Source of the DNA: an uncultured Muribaculaceae bacterium
GTDB taxonomy: Bacteria; Bacteroidota; Bacteroidia; Bacteroidales; Muribaculaceae
Reading direction: 5' to 3'
NCBI GenBank assembly: GCA_910578385.1
Contig: CAJTQV010000012.1
Span: forward strand, 1-64,000
DNA: 64,000 nucleotides
Shown here: positions 28,631 through 37,408 of the stretch, one piece after another
How positions within the stretch are numbered: the stretch's first letter is position 1
Layout: every line of letters starts with the position of its first letter
Made by a program: the position numbers and the translations under genes
The notes under the pieces: generated by a model
The model's input: only the letters and a program-made list of their open reading frames with translations
Told to the model about the DNA's origin: nothing
The model's database searches: none

Positions 28631-29410
28631 ATGGAAATAGTAAAGGAACTTCTGAATTGGCTTTGGCCTAACGCTCCGTGGATTATACCATCCGTGGCGG
28701 TGGCCGTTCTTTCATGGCGTTTGTCACGATGGACTAAGGATATGTCCGATACGAAAGACAAAGTAGGCAAACTGCCATGCGAGGAACGGAGACAATCAAT
28801 CTTTGAGTCAAACGCCGATTTGAAACGGCTGTCGGAGTTTATAAGCAAGCTGCCATGCGAGAATCATAAATCCGAAATAGCATCAAACAAAAGTGAGCTT
28901 GACAGACACTTCGCGGAATCGGATTCCAATATATTGTCCCATACACGCAGACTGGAGGCGATAGAGTCAAAATTGGAGCGGTGGGATGACAAGATGATGG
29001 AACTCGCCCTGTCGGGAGCAAACTCGGCAAGAAAGTCAAGTCCGTATCGTCTCACTCCTTTCGGGGAGTTTATTCTTGTCAAGAGCATGGGTAAGGATTG
29101 CATAGACCGCAATCTTGAACATTACTTTGCGCAAATGGATGAACAACCCCACACAACTCCATTCGACATTGAGCGTTCCGCGCTTGGCATTGTCATTGAT
29201 TCGTTCAGGACGGATATAACAAATTCAGTGAAGAATTTCATCTACAACTCTCCGTCGTCAATAGAGTTTGACGGGGAGGAAATACAGTTCTCCACCACCG
29301 ATATTCAAGTGGGAATGGCAATATATCTGCGCGACCTGTACATGCGCCGGGAAGTCGATAACGGACAAATAACTCCGGCCAAACGGGAACTTGATGAAGA
29401 AATAAAATAA
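28631..29410 (+). CDS. Membrane-anchored coiled-coil protein of the accessory module
   Basis: 259 residues. One transmembrane segment at about 12-33 (NAPWIIPSVAVAVLSWRLSR), then heptad-rich helices with a doubled KLPCE-x-x motif (KVGKLPCEERR, ISKLPCENHKS), and a C-terminal globular domain (SPYRLTPFGEFILVKSMGKD ... LRDLYMRREVDNGQ). No enzyme motif. As the first gene of a unit with a GHKL ATPase and STAS-like protein it may be the membrane sensor or effector. Inference only. Confidence 0.75.
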   Translation: MEIVKELLNWLWPNAPWIIPSVAVAVLSWRLSRWTKDMSDTKDKVGKLPCEERRQSIFESNADLKRLSEFISKLPCENHKSEIASNKSELDRHFAESDSNILSHTRRLEAIESKLERWDDKMMELALSGANSARKSSPYRLTPFGEFILVKSMGKDCIDRNLEHYFAQMDEQPHTTPFDIERSALGIVIDSFRTDITNSVKNFIYNSPSSIEFDGEEIQFSTTDIQVGMAIYLRDLYMRREVDNGQITPAKRELDEEIK

Positions 29411-29496
29411 ACTGACTGAAACAGTACTCTGATTCAAGGAGCTGATTCTTTAATAATAAATAATAATGTAAATATTAATAATAAAAAAGTAAAACA

Positions 29497-30429
29497 ATGA
29501 ACACAATGAACACTAATGACATTGAAGTGGTATTGACTATACCTGCCATAGGAAGAGAACAACGTATTGGAAGCGTGCTTAATCATGTTTGTCAAGTTAT
29601 GTACCAGATGGAAAATACTAATACCGAGTCAAATCGGCGCATAGTATGGGACTTTGGTAAATGTTCTTTTCTTCATCCTTACCTTCTTGGGGCATTATCT
29701 GTCTTGAAAAGAATGTATGGGGATGTGGTAGTATGCAGAAATATCCCGGCAAATATTGTCGATTATCTCAACGTTATATATTTCCATGAGCCTTTGTCTG
29801 TGATTGATGATTGCAATAATGATGACCTATGGAATCGTTATCACGGCAAAACCTACTTGCCGATATGTGAGTTCAATCCTAAAGACAAATCTTCAATTAA
29901 GGCGCAGGAGTTGGTGCAGTCCACCGTAAGAAATCAACTTGGCGGGAATATGCACAGCGTACTGTCTTATATGCTTAGTGAACTTATAGATAATATAACA
30001 GATCATTCACACAGTCCCAGAGGCTATATATTCTGTCAGACCATTCCCCGTCAGAATATATTGTACGTTTTTATTGCTGATGTCGGACGGTCTATTTATT
30101 CTTCTTATGCGTCAGACCCAAGATATATGGAACAGCTTGATAATAGTGAATCATCTGCACTATTATTGGCACTGAGTGGTAAGTCTACGAAAAATAGACC
30201 GGAAAGTGAAAACCGTGGTTACGGAATTTCCAAAACAAGAGAACTTGTGGTAAATGGTCTTGGAGGTGAGTTCTTTTTATTGTCGGGATCAGCATTTGCA
30301 CGTCATGATGCCGGAGGGGAAATAATTGCAGACTTGCCGGGGGATTTAAGGTGGAACGGCACAATAGCACTCCTTAAAATTCCAACGGTTATGCCTCCTC
30401 AATTTAATATTTATAATTATATTAGCTGA
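29497..30429 (+). CDS. GHKL-type ATPase with N-terminal STAS-like region
   Basis: 310 residues. From residue 155: SVLSYMLSELIDNITDHSHS (N box, Glu162 and Asn166), VFIADVGRSIYSS (G1, Asp195) and ENRGYGISKTREL (G2), with a closing GTIALLKIP strand: the Bergerat fold of histidine-kinase/HSP90/MutL-type ATPases. There is no histidine phospho-acceptor domain. Residues 45-75 (RRIVWDFGKCSFLHPYLLGA) resemble a STAS strand-helix. Upstream is an AT-only leader (29440-29490). It is paired with the STAS-like protein 4 nt downstream, like anti-sigma/anti-anti-sigma pairs. Confidence 0.82.
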   Translation: MNTMNTNDIEVVLTIPAIGREQRIGSVLNHVCQVMYQMENTNTESNRRIVWDFGKCSFLHPYLLGALSVLKRMYGDVVVCRNIPANIVDYLNVIYFHEPLSVIDDCNNDDLWNRYHGKTYLPICEFNPKDKSSIKAQELVQSTVRNQLGGNMHSVLSYMLSELIDNITDHSHSPRGYIFCQTIPRQNILYVFIADVGRSIYSSYASDPRYMEQLDNSESSALLLALSGKSTKNRPESENRGYGISKTRELVVNGLGGEFFLLSGSAFARHDAGGEIIADLPGDLRWNGTIALLKIPTVMPPQFNIYNYIS

Positions 30430-30433
30430 AAAA

Positions 30434-30772
30434 ATGAAGACAATACAAATATCGGCCGATATTGGCCGCGACATCCGTACACGTTCCTTTTTCAGGCGTG
30501 ATATAGATAAGCTGATTGAGAAAGTATCGGATAACGTCGTGCTGGATTTTACTGATGTGGTGTTCATATCTCGTTCCGTAGCGGATGAGATATGCAATGT
30601 CCTCGTTGATTACAATAATCTCGATGTCTCCGGAATGTCCGGAGATGTCGAGATGATGTTCACCGTCGTTCGTAACGGACGCAGCCGACCGAGAGTGTAT
30701 CCTTCGGGAGATGTAAAGATTGTCCAGCTCAATACCCTCGACGAGATGGAGCGGTTCTTCATGTCTCTGTAA
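30434..30772 (+). CDS. STAS-like DUF4325 protein
   Basis: 112 residues. MKTIQISADIGRDIRTRSFF then VVLDFTDVVFISRSVADEIC N is the STAS-like DUF4325 core; the Ser in FISRSVAD is at the place phosphorylated in anti-anti-sigma factors. The C-terminus is VKIVQLNTLDEMERFFMSL. It directly follows the GHKL ATPase, suggesting a partner-switching pair. Confidence 0.85.
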   Translation: MKTIQISADIGRDIRTRSFFRRDIDKLIEKVSDNVVLDFTDVVFISRSVADEICNVLVDYNNLDVSGMSGDVEMMFTVVRNGRSRPRVYPSGDVKIVQLNTLDEMERFFMSL

Positions 30773-31031
30773 TATGGCCGCAAGTGCTGTGGCTATGCCT
30801 CTCTCCAAAATATTCGCACCCATTAATCGGTGTGGAAATCAAATAACAACAAAAATATAACAATAATGAAGAACAGCCTGTATATCCCTCAATCCAAGGA
30901 GGGCGCATGAAAGAGGCAGCTCAGTCTGACCCGAAAACGAATCAATTCACAGTAATGTATTAACCTGCTTCATTTTTGCTTCACTCATTGAAATAAGGCT
31001 CCGTAACTATCTGATATTTCCGACAATTCCT
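30773..31031 (+). other. Prophage end, no clear gene
   Basis: Two tiny frames overlap by ATGA: 30866-30910 (MKNSLYIPQSKEGA) and 30907-30963 (MKEAAQSDPKTNQFTVMY), the second behind an AAGGAGG. They may be remnants or leader peptides; evidence is too weak to call genes. The rest has no recognised feature before the attachment site. Confidence 0.4.
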
Positions 31032-31078
31032 CTTGACTGGCAGTCAAGAGGTGACGAGTTCGAGTCTCGTATGCTCCA
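31032..31078 (+). repeat. Prophage attachment site: 3' half of tRNA-Ala(GGC)
   Basis: Anticodon arm CTTGA-CTGGCAG-TCAAG (anticodon GGC), variable loop, T arm ACGAG-TTCGAGT-CTCGT and acceptor strand ATGCTCC with discriminator A. The 5' half of the tRNA is absent: upstream bases cannot pair with the acceptor strand. U at position 70 fits the G3-U70 identity pair of tRNA-Ala. This is the classic remnant left when a phage integrates into a tRNA gene; the intact gene, with a phage-derived 3' end, should be at the left prophage end outside the window. Confidence 0.85.
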
Positions 31079-31114
31079 CGTAAGGAACAACATCAACATC
31101 AGAAACGCTATTTC

Positions 31115-31157
31115 GCTCGGAATCAGGTCAATACAAACCGGTTCCGAGCTTATTTTT
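31115..31157 (+). terminator. Intrinsic terminator after the displaced tRNA 3' half
   Basis: GCTCGGAA (31115-31122) pairs with TTCCGAGC (31142-31149), extended by two more pairs on the loop side, then a run of eight T. It was probably the terminator of the original tRNA gene. Confidence 0.8.
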
Positions 31158-31385
31158 TTTAATTATCCACCTAAATTTTCGTCCCAAAATATGGCAAAAT
31201 TGTTATGATTTTGAGGCCTGTTGGGGGTATTTTGGGGAATTTTGAGGAAAGTTGAGGAGGGTTACTTCACTGAAGTGAAGTAAAAGTAAAGCGTAAAGAA
31301 CACCACCCCGGGATTGGTGTCGTCGGGGTGGTGGTGGTTTGTGAAGGATGCTTAAACGTTGGATGTGGTGTGGGGTAGGGTGCGG

Positions 31386-32210
31386 TTATTGGCGCGGGGT
31401 GTTGATGAGCTCGTGCCAGTAGGCGCGGTTAAGCTCTATTACGGAGTCGTTAGGCTCTATCAGGATGGGATAGCCTGAGTCGGGCGCATCTGGCTCCAAT
31501 ATCAGCTCTTTGCCTTCTTTGTCCTGAAAACGATACAGGACAGTGCCTGCGCTTCCCTCGCTCTCCATTACGCCCTCAAGAAGCAGTGCCGGCAGACCAC
31601 GCAGATCCGCATTGTCACCGTACATTGCCAGTCGGTACAGGTGAGGGGTGTTTTCCTTGTTTTTCGTGCGTGTGTCTATCCGGTAAACACGACCATTCGC
31701 TCTGTCGCGTAGACAGAGCACCGGACGCCAGCCGTCACGGATACGAGGATTAATGCTCTTGACCTCCTCGTTGGTCAGACTGTCTATTTTTCTGAGTTCT
31801 TTTTGTGAAATATATTGCACATCATATACGGTTTCGTCAATCCAGATATAATGTCCATCTTCCAGACTCCATCCTCTCCATCCATGGTCTTTCCATTGTC
31901 CGGGACGCGATTTAATGATTGCGTTGCGCAATGAGTCATCAACCATTTCGCGGTAATATTTCTTCATCTGGGCGGCATCGTGGATGTCGTGTAGGGGGTA
32001 GGGGCGTTGAAGCGGATAGCTTACCATTTCGGCAAAACTGTCGGTATCATTGTCGGCCAATGCGCGCACAAGCCGCTTTACACCTTCGGGTATGGAATCG
32101 CTTTGTTCGATGGCTTCGACATTGCTTTCGGTGGCTGATTGTTTTCCGCAGCCGGGCAATGCGAGACCGGCTGTCAGAGCCAATAATATTGTTGAGATCT
32201 TGATAAACAT
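31386..32210 (-). CDS. Lipoprotein of unknown function
   Basis: 274 residues. The signal peptide MFIKISTILLALTAGLALPG is followed by Cys at a lipobox (ALPGC). The mature part contains LVRALADNDTDSFAEMVSYP, a pattern of NTF2/DUF3828-like envelope proteins, and repeated Trp (WKDHGWRGWSLEDGHYIWID). Its start overlaps the 3' end of the upstream lysozyme gene by 37 nt. First chromosomal gene beyond the prophage. Function unknown. Confidence 0.75.
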   Translation of the reverse strand: MFIKISTILLALTAGLALPGCGKQSATESNVEAIEQSDSIPEGVKRLVRALADNDTDSFAEMVSYPLQRPYPLHDIHDAAQMKKYYREMVDDSLRNAIIKSRPGQWKDHGWRGWSLEDGHYIWIDETVYDVQYISQKELRKIDSLTNEEVKSINPRIRDGWRPVLCLRDRANGRVYRIDTRTKNKENTPHLYRLAMYGDNADLRGLPALLLEGVMESEGSAGTVLYRFQDKEGKELILEPDAPDSGYPILIEPNDSVIELNRAYWHELINTPRQ

Positions 32211-32875
32211 GCCATCATGGAGTTTGTGGTGTGAAACTTTAATTTGTCTTCTTCTGCCGGCAGACCGTATCGGCTAAGGCCTTTTATTGTCGCAGGCGAT
32301 GTCGTGACGGGTGCGCTCAGCGGCATAGGAGAGAGGGCTTTTTGATTTGGATTCTTTATGAAAAGAGATGCGAATTCTTCCTCTCTGCGTTGCTTGATCT
32401 GTGAGTGAACCTTGCCTCTGAAGCGGGAATGTGCAATATAATTCTCGTAAATATCGCGGTTTCCCTCTTTGAGCTTTTTGACCACCGATGAACGTAACGT
32501 TGCCCCGCTTCCGATATTGTAGGCCAGGACACCCAGAAGCAGGGAATCTGCGCCGAATGAACGGAATTGCGCGCAGTTTTTAAGCAGGTCTTTTCTTAAC
32601 AGTGCATCAGCCTCGCTCTCGCTGAGGGTCTTGTTTCGGTTGAATTTCTCTCCCGGAAGCACCTTATGGCCATAGCCTACGAATGGCCAGTGCTTCGGTT
32701 GGTGCATTGTTTCGTACTTTTTGATTATCTGAACCGCCTTCTCGAAGTCGGAAATGGCATCTTCTGTCTGTTCCTCGGCACTTGTGATGTTGGTGGCGAA
32801 GGAGAATCCTCCCTGGGTGGAAAACAGGCTGCCTACGGCCAGAATGGCGATTGATATAGCTGAGATCAGTTTCAT
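32174..32875 (-). CDS. GH24-type lysozyme-like secreted protein
   Basis: 233 residues from ATG 32875 (MKLISAISIAILAVGSLF), a likely signal peptide. IIKKYETMHQPKHWPFVGYG H (split) with the catalytic Glu and GYGH fits the lysozyme GH24 family (E-x(n)-GYGH), followed by NKTLSESEADALLRKDLLKN and LGVLAYNIGSGATLRSSVVK, also typical. A basic C-terminal region continues past the domain. It probably cleaves peptidoglycan in the periplasm; it is chromosomal and not the prophage endolysin. Confidence 0.8.
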   Translation of the reverse strand: MKLISAISIAILAVGSLFSTQGGFSFATNITSAEEQTEDAISDFEKAVQIIKKYETMHQPKHWPFVGYGHKVLPGEKFNRNKTLSESEADALLRKDLLKNCAQFRSFGADSLLLGVLAYNIGSGATLRSSVVKKLKEGNRDIYENYIAHSRFRGKVHSQIKQRREEEFASLFIKNPNQKALSPMPLSAPVTTSPATIKGLSRYGLPAEEDKLKFHTTNSMMACLSRSQQYYWL

Positions 32876-33124
32876 TTGCAAGTCATTTTCATACGCCTGA
32901 ATTCGCATCAGACGGGACAGGAATCCTCGCCATTTTATGCCGGCCAACTCAGCTAAGTTGCCGTCTCAGACATATGCGTGTGTTAACAATACGGACATAA
33001 ATCCGCTCATGAATTAAACGCACAGCTCTCCGGATGGTTCAGTAGAGTTTTTGCGCACGACTTTAAAACGGCCTAAAAACAGGTATTTTTGTTGTAATTT
33101 AACAATTTTTCCGTTTCTTTTTTG

Positions 33125-33132
33125 TAACTTTG
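33125..33132 (+). promoter_or_regulatory. Promoter of the acetyltransferase gene
   Basis: TAACTTTG, a full -7 match, 18 nt before the ATG at 33151. The gap 32876-33124 otherwise shows only A/T-rich sequence. Confidence 0.6.
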
Positions 33133-33150
33133 GGGTAAATTAGAATTACT

Positions 33151-34428
33151 ATGGAAGTGACTGAAATCAAGAAGAAAATGGCGCGTCTCTGGAAAGAGAC
33201 GTTTCACGATTCTGATGAATATGTATCGCTGATATTCAACAGCTATTTCGATCCGGAACTTGTTGAGATAGAAGAAATAGGAGGTGACGTTGCCGCCGCT
33301 CTCATGGGTGTGCCATACAGCTTCGGAAATGCCGAGCGCAATATACGCGGGTTGTATCTCTGCGGGCTTGCAACCAAGCCTCAGTACCGCTCGCGTGGCA
33401 TCATGACAAGACTGCTTGCAAAGATCAACGAAAAGGCGCGTCAGGCAGGGTTTGCCTTCACTTTTCTGATTCCCTCCGACGAGGGGCTGCGCAAGTATTA
33501 TCATGACCGGGAATACGTAAACGGATTCTACCGTGTGATTGATAATTATACATCTCTACACGATTTCGACAGGGACTATGAATCGTTTCTAATGGACCAG
33601 AAAGAGAAAGTCGCGGAGTTGAAAAGACGTCATTTTGCATCTCTGAAAACGGGAATTTACAGCCCTGAATCTGATTCTGACGGAGCAATCCGGGATGGTA
33701 TCCGGACACTGATAAGGGGTATTGAGGATGGCCAGCAGGATCTCCAGCTCATACATTCGGACCGAGACATAGACATCCTCATCCTGGAGAACTGCATAAG
33801 TGGAGGCAAGATTCATTATGTCTGCAATTCGTCGGGTCGTGTTACTGCCGCCGCATTCACTTCGGTTTCAGTTTCCGACTCTGCTGTCGATGTCCATAAA
33901 CTTTTTGCGACCGACGTGGCGAGTAAATTCAAAGCTCTCGGTTCAGTCAAGACGGCGTCACCTGAATTGGCTATCCGTCATTATGTCTCTTCAATCGAAA
34001 TGGACAGGAAGGCTCTTTGGATGCGTACATATGGATCATTTATGAAAGATGCCCCGCAGGCAGGAGCGGTCTCAATTACCGAGAGGGTGTATTCTCTCGC
34101 CGCACACGCCAAAGTTTACGGAATGGTGAGAATTCTCGACTTTCCTGAGGTTTTAAAATTTCAGGCCGAGGGTAGGCACGATTTAAAATATTCGATTCTC
34201 GCGAAAGCTGACGACAACGAGGGATTTGAGCAAATCGATGTGCGCGACGGCAAGCTGAGAATTAAAAAACTCGATGCGGAGAGTCTCACGCATTCTCAGA
34301 CTGCGCATGTCATGTCGAAGCGCGACATAGGGGAGATTCTGTTCCGCCGACGCGATACCGATAACCTCATAACCGAGGCATTCGGCATTCCGTCGATCAA
34401 CGCCTCAATCTGTCTTATGCTCGATTGA
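33151..34428 (+). CDS. Eis-like GNAT acetyltransferase
   Basis: 425 residues. An N-terminal GNAT domain has LCGLATKPQYRSRGIMTRLL (acetyl-CoA loop RxxGI) and AFTFLIPSDEGLRKYYHDRE. The remainder is consistent with the second GNAT plus sterol-carrier-like domains of the Eis family (about 400 residues in total). The substrate is unknown; Eis-type enzymes acetylate amines. It is monocistronic, with a promoter upstream and a terminator downstream. Confidence 0.82.
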   Translation: MEVTEIKKKMARLWKETFHDSDEYVSLIFNSYFDPELVEIEEIGGDVAAALMGVPYSFGNAERNIRGLYLCGLATKPQYRSRGIMTRLLAKINEKARQAGFAFTFLIPSDEGLRKYYHDREYVNGFYRVIDNYTSLHDFDRDYESFLMDQKEKVAELKRRHFASLKTGIYSPESDSDGAIRDGIRTLIRGIEDGQQDLQLIHSDRDIDILILENCISGGKIHYVCNSSGRVTAAAFTSVSVSDSAVDVHKLFATDVASKFKALGSVKTASPELAIRHYVSSIEMDRKALWMRTYGSFMKDAPQAGAVSITERVYSLAAHAKVYGMVRILDFPEVLKFQAEGRHDLKYSILAKADDNEGFEQIDVRDGKLRIKKLDAESLTHSQTAHVMSKRDIGEILFRRRDTDNLITEAFGIPSINASICLMLD

Positions 34429-34532
34429 TAACATGTTTCTCGCACGCAGTTGTTAATCCTAATCCGGATTCCGGATCCTGATTAACGCTCCGCAGGATTA
34501 GTCCTGACAACACAATTATATAAAGCCATCTC

Positions 34533-34579
34533 CGGCCGTACCCTGAAAATTATCTTCGAGGGGTACGGCCGTTTTTTTT
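34533..34579 (+). terminator. Intrinsic terminator
   Basis: CGGCCGTACCC (34533-34543) pairs with GGGTACGGCCG (34561-34571), then eight T. It follows the acetyltransferase gene by about 100 nt. Confidence 0.88.
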
Positions 34580-35446
34580 GATTGCGTTGCTGTTTCGCAA
34601 AAGCTCTTATATAACCGACGGGGGAGTGGGGTTGCTGTTTTTGTGGATGATGCATGAAAATATCGGTTTTGAGGCCATTTTTCTCTATTTTGAAACAGTA
34701 AGACGTAACTTGAAATTAGAGCTAACTCATTATTTTCTTCGTATTTTAAGACTGTTTTCAATTGAATCTAACGCCCTGAGATTCGTTCGAAATTCAAAAC
34801 TCGTCCGTTTACGCGTGAAAACTGGAGCCTCGAAGTAAATCTGCGTGAAAGAGGGCAGGGGCGCAAGTTTAATTTTTATTTCACTTATCTGTAAAATTGT
34901 AATTTTGGTCAGATTGGAACATACTCGATTATTCATTCTGTGTCATGTAAGCATCGTTCAGGGTTGCCTTGTTGATTTGTAAATTGAAAGATTGCGTTTG
35001 TATCTATTTGCAAATGTGATTTGATATGTTTGTAAATAATCTGATATTAATAATATATGTAAACGAAAGATTTGATAATACAAATTTACAAATGTGTCTA
35101 ATTTGCGTATCTGAAAATATAGCTTTAACATTCTGTAACATATGCTATAACTATCAAATAATTAGATAATTAGCTTTGAATTTGCATTTACATTCATAAA
35201 ACATGGCGATAAATGCGGCTTTTGGGCTTCTGGTGGGATGTGAGCGCATAACAATCATATTATCTGTAGTTACTGTAGGATGTCTCAAGTAAAGTTTAAT
35301 TTTGTAATTTAGTTTTGAAAATGGGAAATTGGAGATAATTTGGGTAAATTTTTAAAATGCAAATAGTTTAATTTGTTAATAACAATTGGAAGTTTGCAAA
35401 TTATTTATTACATTTGCACATTGATTTATAAAATGAAATTTTGCAA
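34580..35446. other. AT-rich intergenic region upstream of the XRE gene
   Basis: No convincing gene. From 34,860 to 35,440 the sequence is strongly AT-rich and repeats short words such as TTGCAAAT, TTTACAAATGTG and ATTTGTAAAT at irregular spacing, possible binding sites for the XRE protein downstream. TACATTTG at 35409-35416 with TTG 20 nt upstream is a likely promoter. Confidence 0.5.
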
Positions 35447-36091
35447 ATGGAGGATGATAATATAGCGATTCGTCTAAAAGGGTTCATCGATTCGTGCGGT
35501 CTCTCCCACTCTCAGTTCGCTGACAAGTGCGGAATACCTCGTCCGAGTCTTTCCCAGATACTTAGCGGTCGTAACAAGAAAATAAGCGACGTTATCATAG
35601 GGCAGATACATCGGGCTTTTCCGGATTTGTCGGTGATGTGGCTTCTGTTTGGAGAAGGCTCCATGCTTTCAGTGTCTAATCAAGGTGATGAGGGGGCCGG
35701 ATCCGAAGCTGGTGCTGACAATGGGCGTGCACTGGGGGCGGAAAGTCAGTCGGCAGGTGTCACTGGGTTTGGATTTGGGGTTGGAGCTCAATTTGGACCC
35801 GGAACGGGTGCGTCTATGTCGGGAGATGGCGATGAGGCACAGTTTTCAGGAGTTAACGATTCCAAATTTCCCTCCAACCGGACGGGCGCGGAAGAATTTT
35901 CAAACCTCAGAGCCTTAAATACCCCCTCGGAAGCCATGCAACTTGCACAAAAGCAAATTGTTGAGGCTGAAAAAAGAATTGCGGAATTGCAAACGCAAAT
36001 AGAAAAAATGAGGAAAAATCCGAGAAAAGTTACCCATATCACGGTCTATTATGACGATTCGACCTTTGAAACCTTCACTCCTCAGTCGTAA
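35447..36091 (+). CDS. XRE-type regulator with Gly-rich linker and coiled coil
   Basis: 214 residues from ATG 35447 (MEDDNIAIRLKGFIDSCGLS); a TTG two codons earlier is the alternative. SQFADKCGIPRPSLSQILSG RNKK (split) is the HTH and FPDLSVMWLLFGEGSM completes the domain. Residues about 80-150 are a Gly/Ser/Ala-rich low-complexity linker, then a coiled coil (AQKQIVEAEKRIAELQTQIE) and a short beta tail. The same HTH type as the prophage repressor, but chromosomal. Targets unknown. Confidence 0.8.
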   Translation: MEDDNIAIRLKGFIDSCGLSHSQFADKCGIPRPSLSQILSGRNKKISDVIIGQIHRAFPDLSVMWLLFGEGSMLSVSNQGDEGAGSEAGADNGRALGAESQSAGVTGFGFGVGAQFGPGTGASMSGDGDEAQFSGVNDSKFPSNRTGAEEFSNLRALNTPSEAMQLAQKQIVEAEKRIAELQTQIEKMRKNPRKVTHITVYYDDSTFETFTPQS

Positions 36092-36202
36092 CCGAGGTTT
36101 CTTGAATCAAAGTTAGACTGGTCAATATGGAATATTCATATTTTGGCTTTTAGCTCCTGACCGTTATTTTCATAATATGAACTAAACATAAATTTCAGAG
36201 TA

Positions 36203-37408
36203 ATGAAGAAACTGATATTGAATCTATGTCTCCTCGCCGGTATGCTCCCCTCTCCGCTTCATGCACAGGAGGCAATCATGCCGGGGATGCGTGACATTAA
36301 ATCTCCGGTGGTTTCAGAGGCCGGTTCGGTGCAATTTTGGCTCAATGCTCCCTATGCAAAGAAAGTATATATAACTGGAAATATTACACGTTTCAACAAG
36401 GGCGATTTTGACCCTTCAGAGCAGCAGGCAAAGGGACTTGTTCCCATGAAAAATGATGGCGGCCTATGGGAGGTAAGGCTCGATTCTCTCGCCCCGGATC
36501 TCTATACATATAAGTTTGTGGTCGATGGAATCGAGGTGCTCGATCCTTTGAATTCGCACGTGCTCCGTGACGTTGCATTGGTCTCGAACATGGTTCTCGT
36601 TCCCGGTGAGGAATCGAAAGATTTTGTTGCAGCCGGTGTGCCGAGAGGGTCCGTGCATACCTCTTGGTACAGGTCCGGTTTCAGAGATACGGACCGTCGT
36701 CTGAGCATCTATCTGCCCGCCGGATACGACAGCTCAGACCGGTATTATCCGGTGCTGTATCTGCTCCACGGAATGGGTGGAGATGAGACCGCATGGCTCG
36801 ACCAGGGGCGTGCGGCCGAGATACTCGACAACCTCATTGCGCGTGGCGAGGCTGAGCCGATGATTGTTGTGATGCCTAATGGAAACATGGCTCTTGATGC
36901 TGCTCCGGGGCATGGCCCGCTCGGTCTTGACCAGCCGAATTTTTACCTGCCTCATACTATGGACGGCGTGTTCGAAACCTATTTTCCCGAGATTGTGAAC
37001 TACGTCGATTCCACCTTCCGGACCATCCCGGCCAAGGAGTCGAGGGCGGTCGCAGGTCTTTCGATGGGAGGTTTTCACTCCTTGTATCTGTCGGCAAACT
37101 ATCCCGGTTTGTTCAACTATGTGGGCTTGTTTTCGCCGGCAGTTGATCCGACTCAGTTCAATAAAAACGGTCTTCCGGAAATTTACCGTGACCGTCGCGT
37201 GAAGATTAAAGACCAGTTCCGGCAAGGTGTGCGTCTCTACTATTTGGCCATCGGAGAGGACGACTTCCTTTATGAGGATAACAAAAAATTCCGCGCCGAA
37301 CTCGACGCGGATTCCATACCATACATATATAAGGAAAGCAAGTTCGGCCACGAGTGGACCAACTGGCGAAGATACCTCGCCGACTACTTGCCGAGATTGT
37401 TCAGGTGA
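36203..37408 (+). CDS. CE1-family esterase with N-terminal carbohydrate-binding-like domain
   Basis: 401 residues. Signal peptide MKKLILNLCLLAGMLPSPLH AQ (split). Residues about 40-135 form an E-set/CBM48-like domain (VQFWLNAPYAKKVYITGNIT). The C-terminal alpha/beta hydrolase has VLYLLHGMGGDETAWLDQGR, the nucleophile GLSMGGFHS and a late His in GHEWTNWR. This layout is that of feruloyl/acetyl-xylan esterases of Bacteroidetes. It is secreted and probably removes ester side groups from plant polysaccharides. Ends 25 nt inside the convergent rarA. Confidence 0.85.
   Translation: MKKLILNLCLLAGMLPSPLHAQEAIMPGMRDIKSPVVSEAGSVQFWLNAPYAKKVYITGNITRFNKGDFDPSEQQAKGLVPMKNDGGLWEVRLDSLAPDLYTYKFVVDGIEVLDPLNSHVLRDVALVSNMVLVPGEESKDFVAAGVPRGSVHTSWYRSGFRDTDRRLSIYLPAGYDSSDRYYPVLYLLHGMGGDETAWLDQGRAAEILDNLIARGEAEPMIVVMPNGNMALDAAPGHGPLGLDQPNFYLPHTMDGVFETYFPEIVNYVDSTFRTIPAKESRAVAGLSMGGFHSLYLSANYPGLFNYVGLFSPAVDPTQFNKNGLPEIYRDRRVKIKDQFRQGVRLYYLAIGEDDFLYEDNKKFRAELDADSIPYIYKESKFGHEWTNWRRYLADYLPRLFR

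Noticed and set aside
30866..30963. Two tiny ATGA-linked frames near the attachment site
   Set aside because: 14 and 18 residues only; a good ribosome-binding site precedes the second, but there is no further support.
34516..34838. Open frames of 81-86 codons on both strands after the acetyltransferase
   Set aside because: They run across the terminator and AT-rich DNA, lack promoters and have no protein-like segments.
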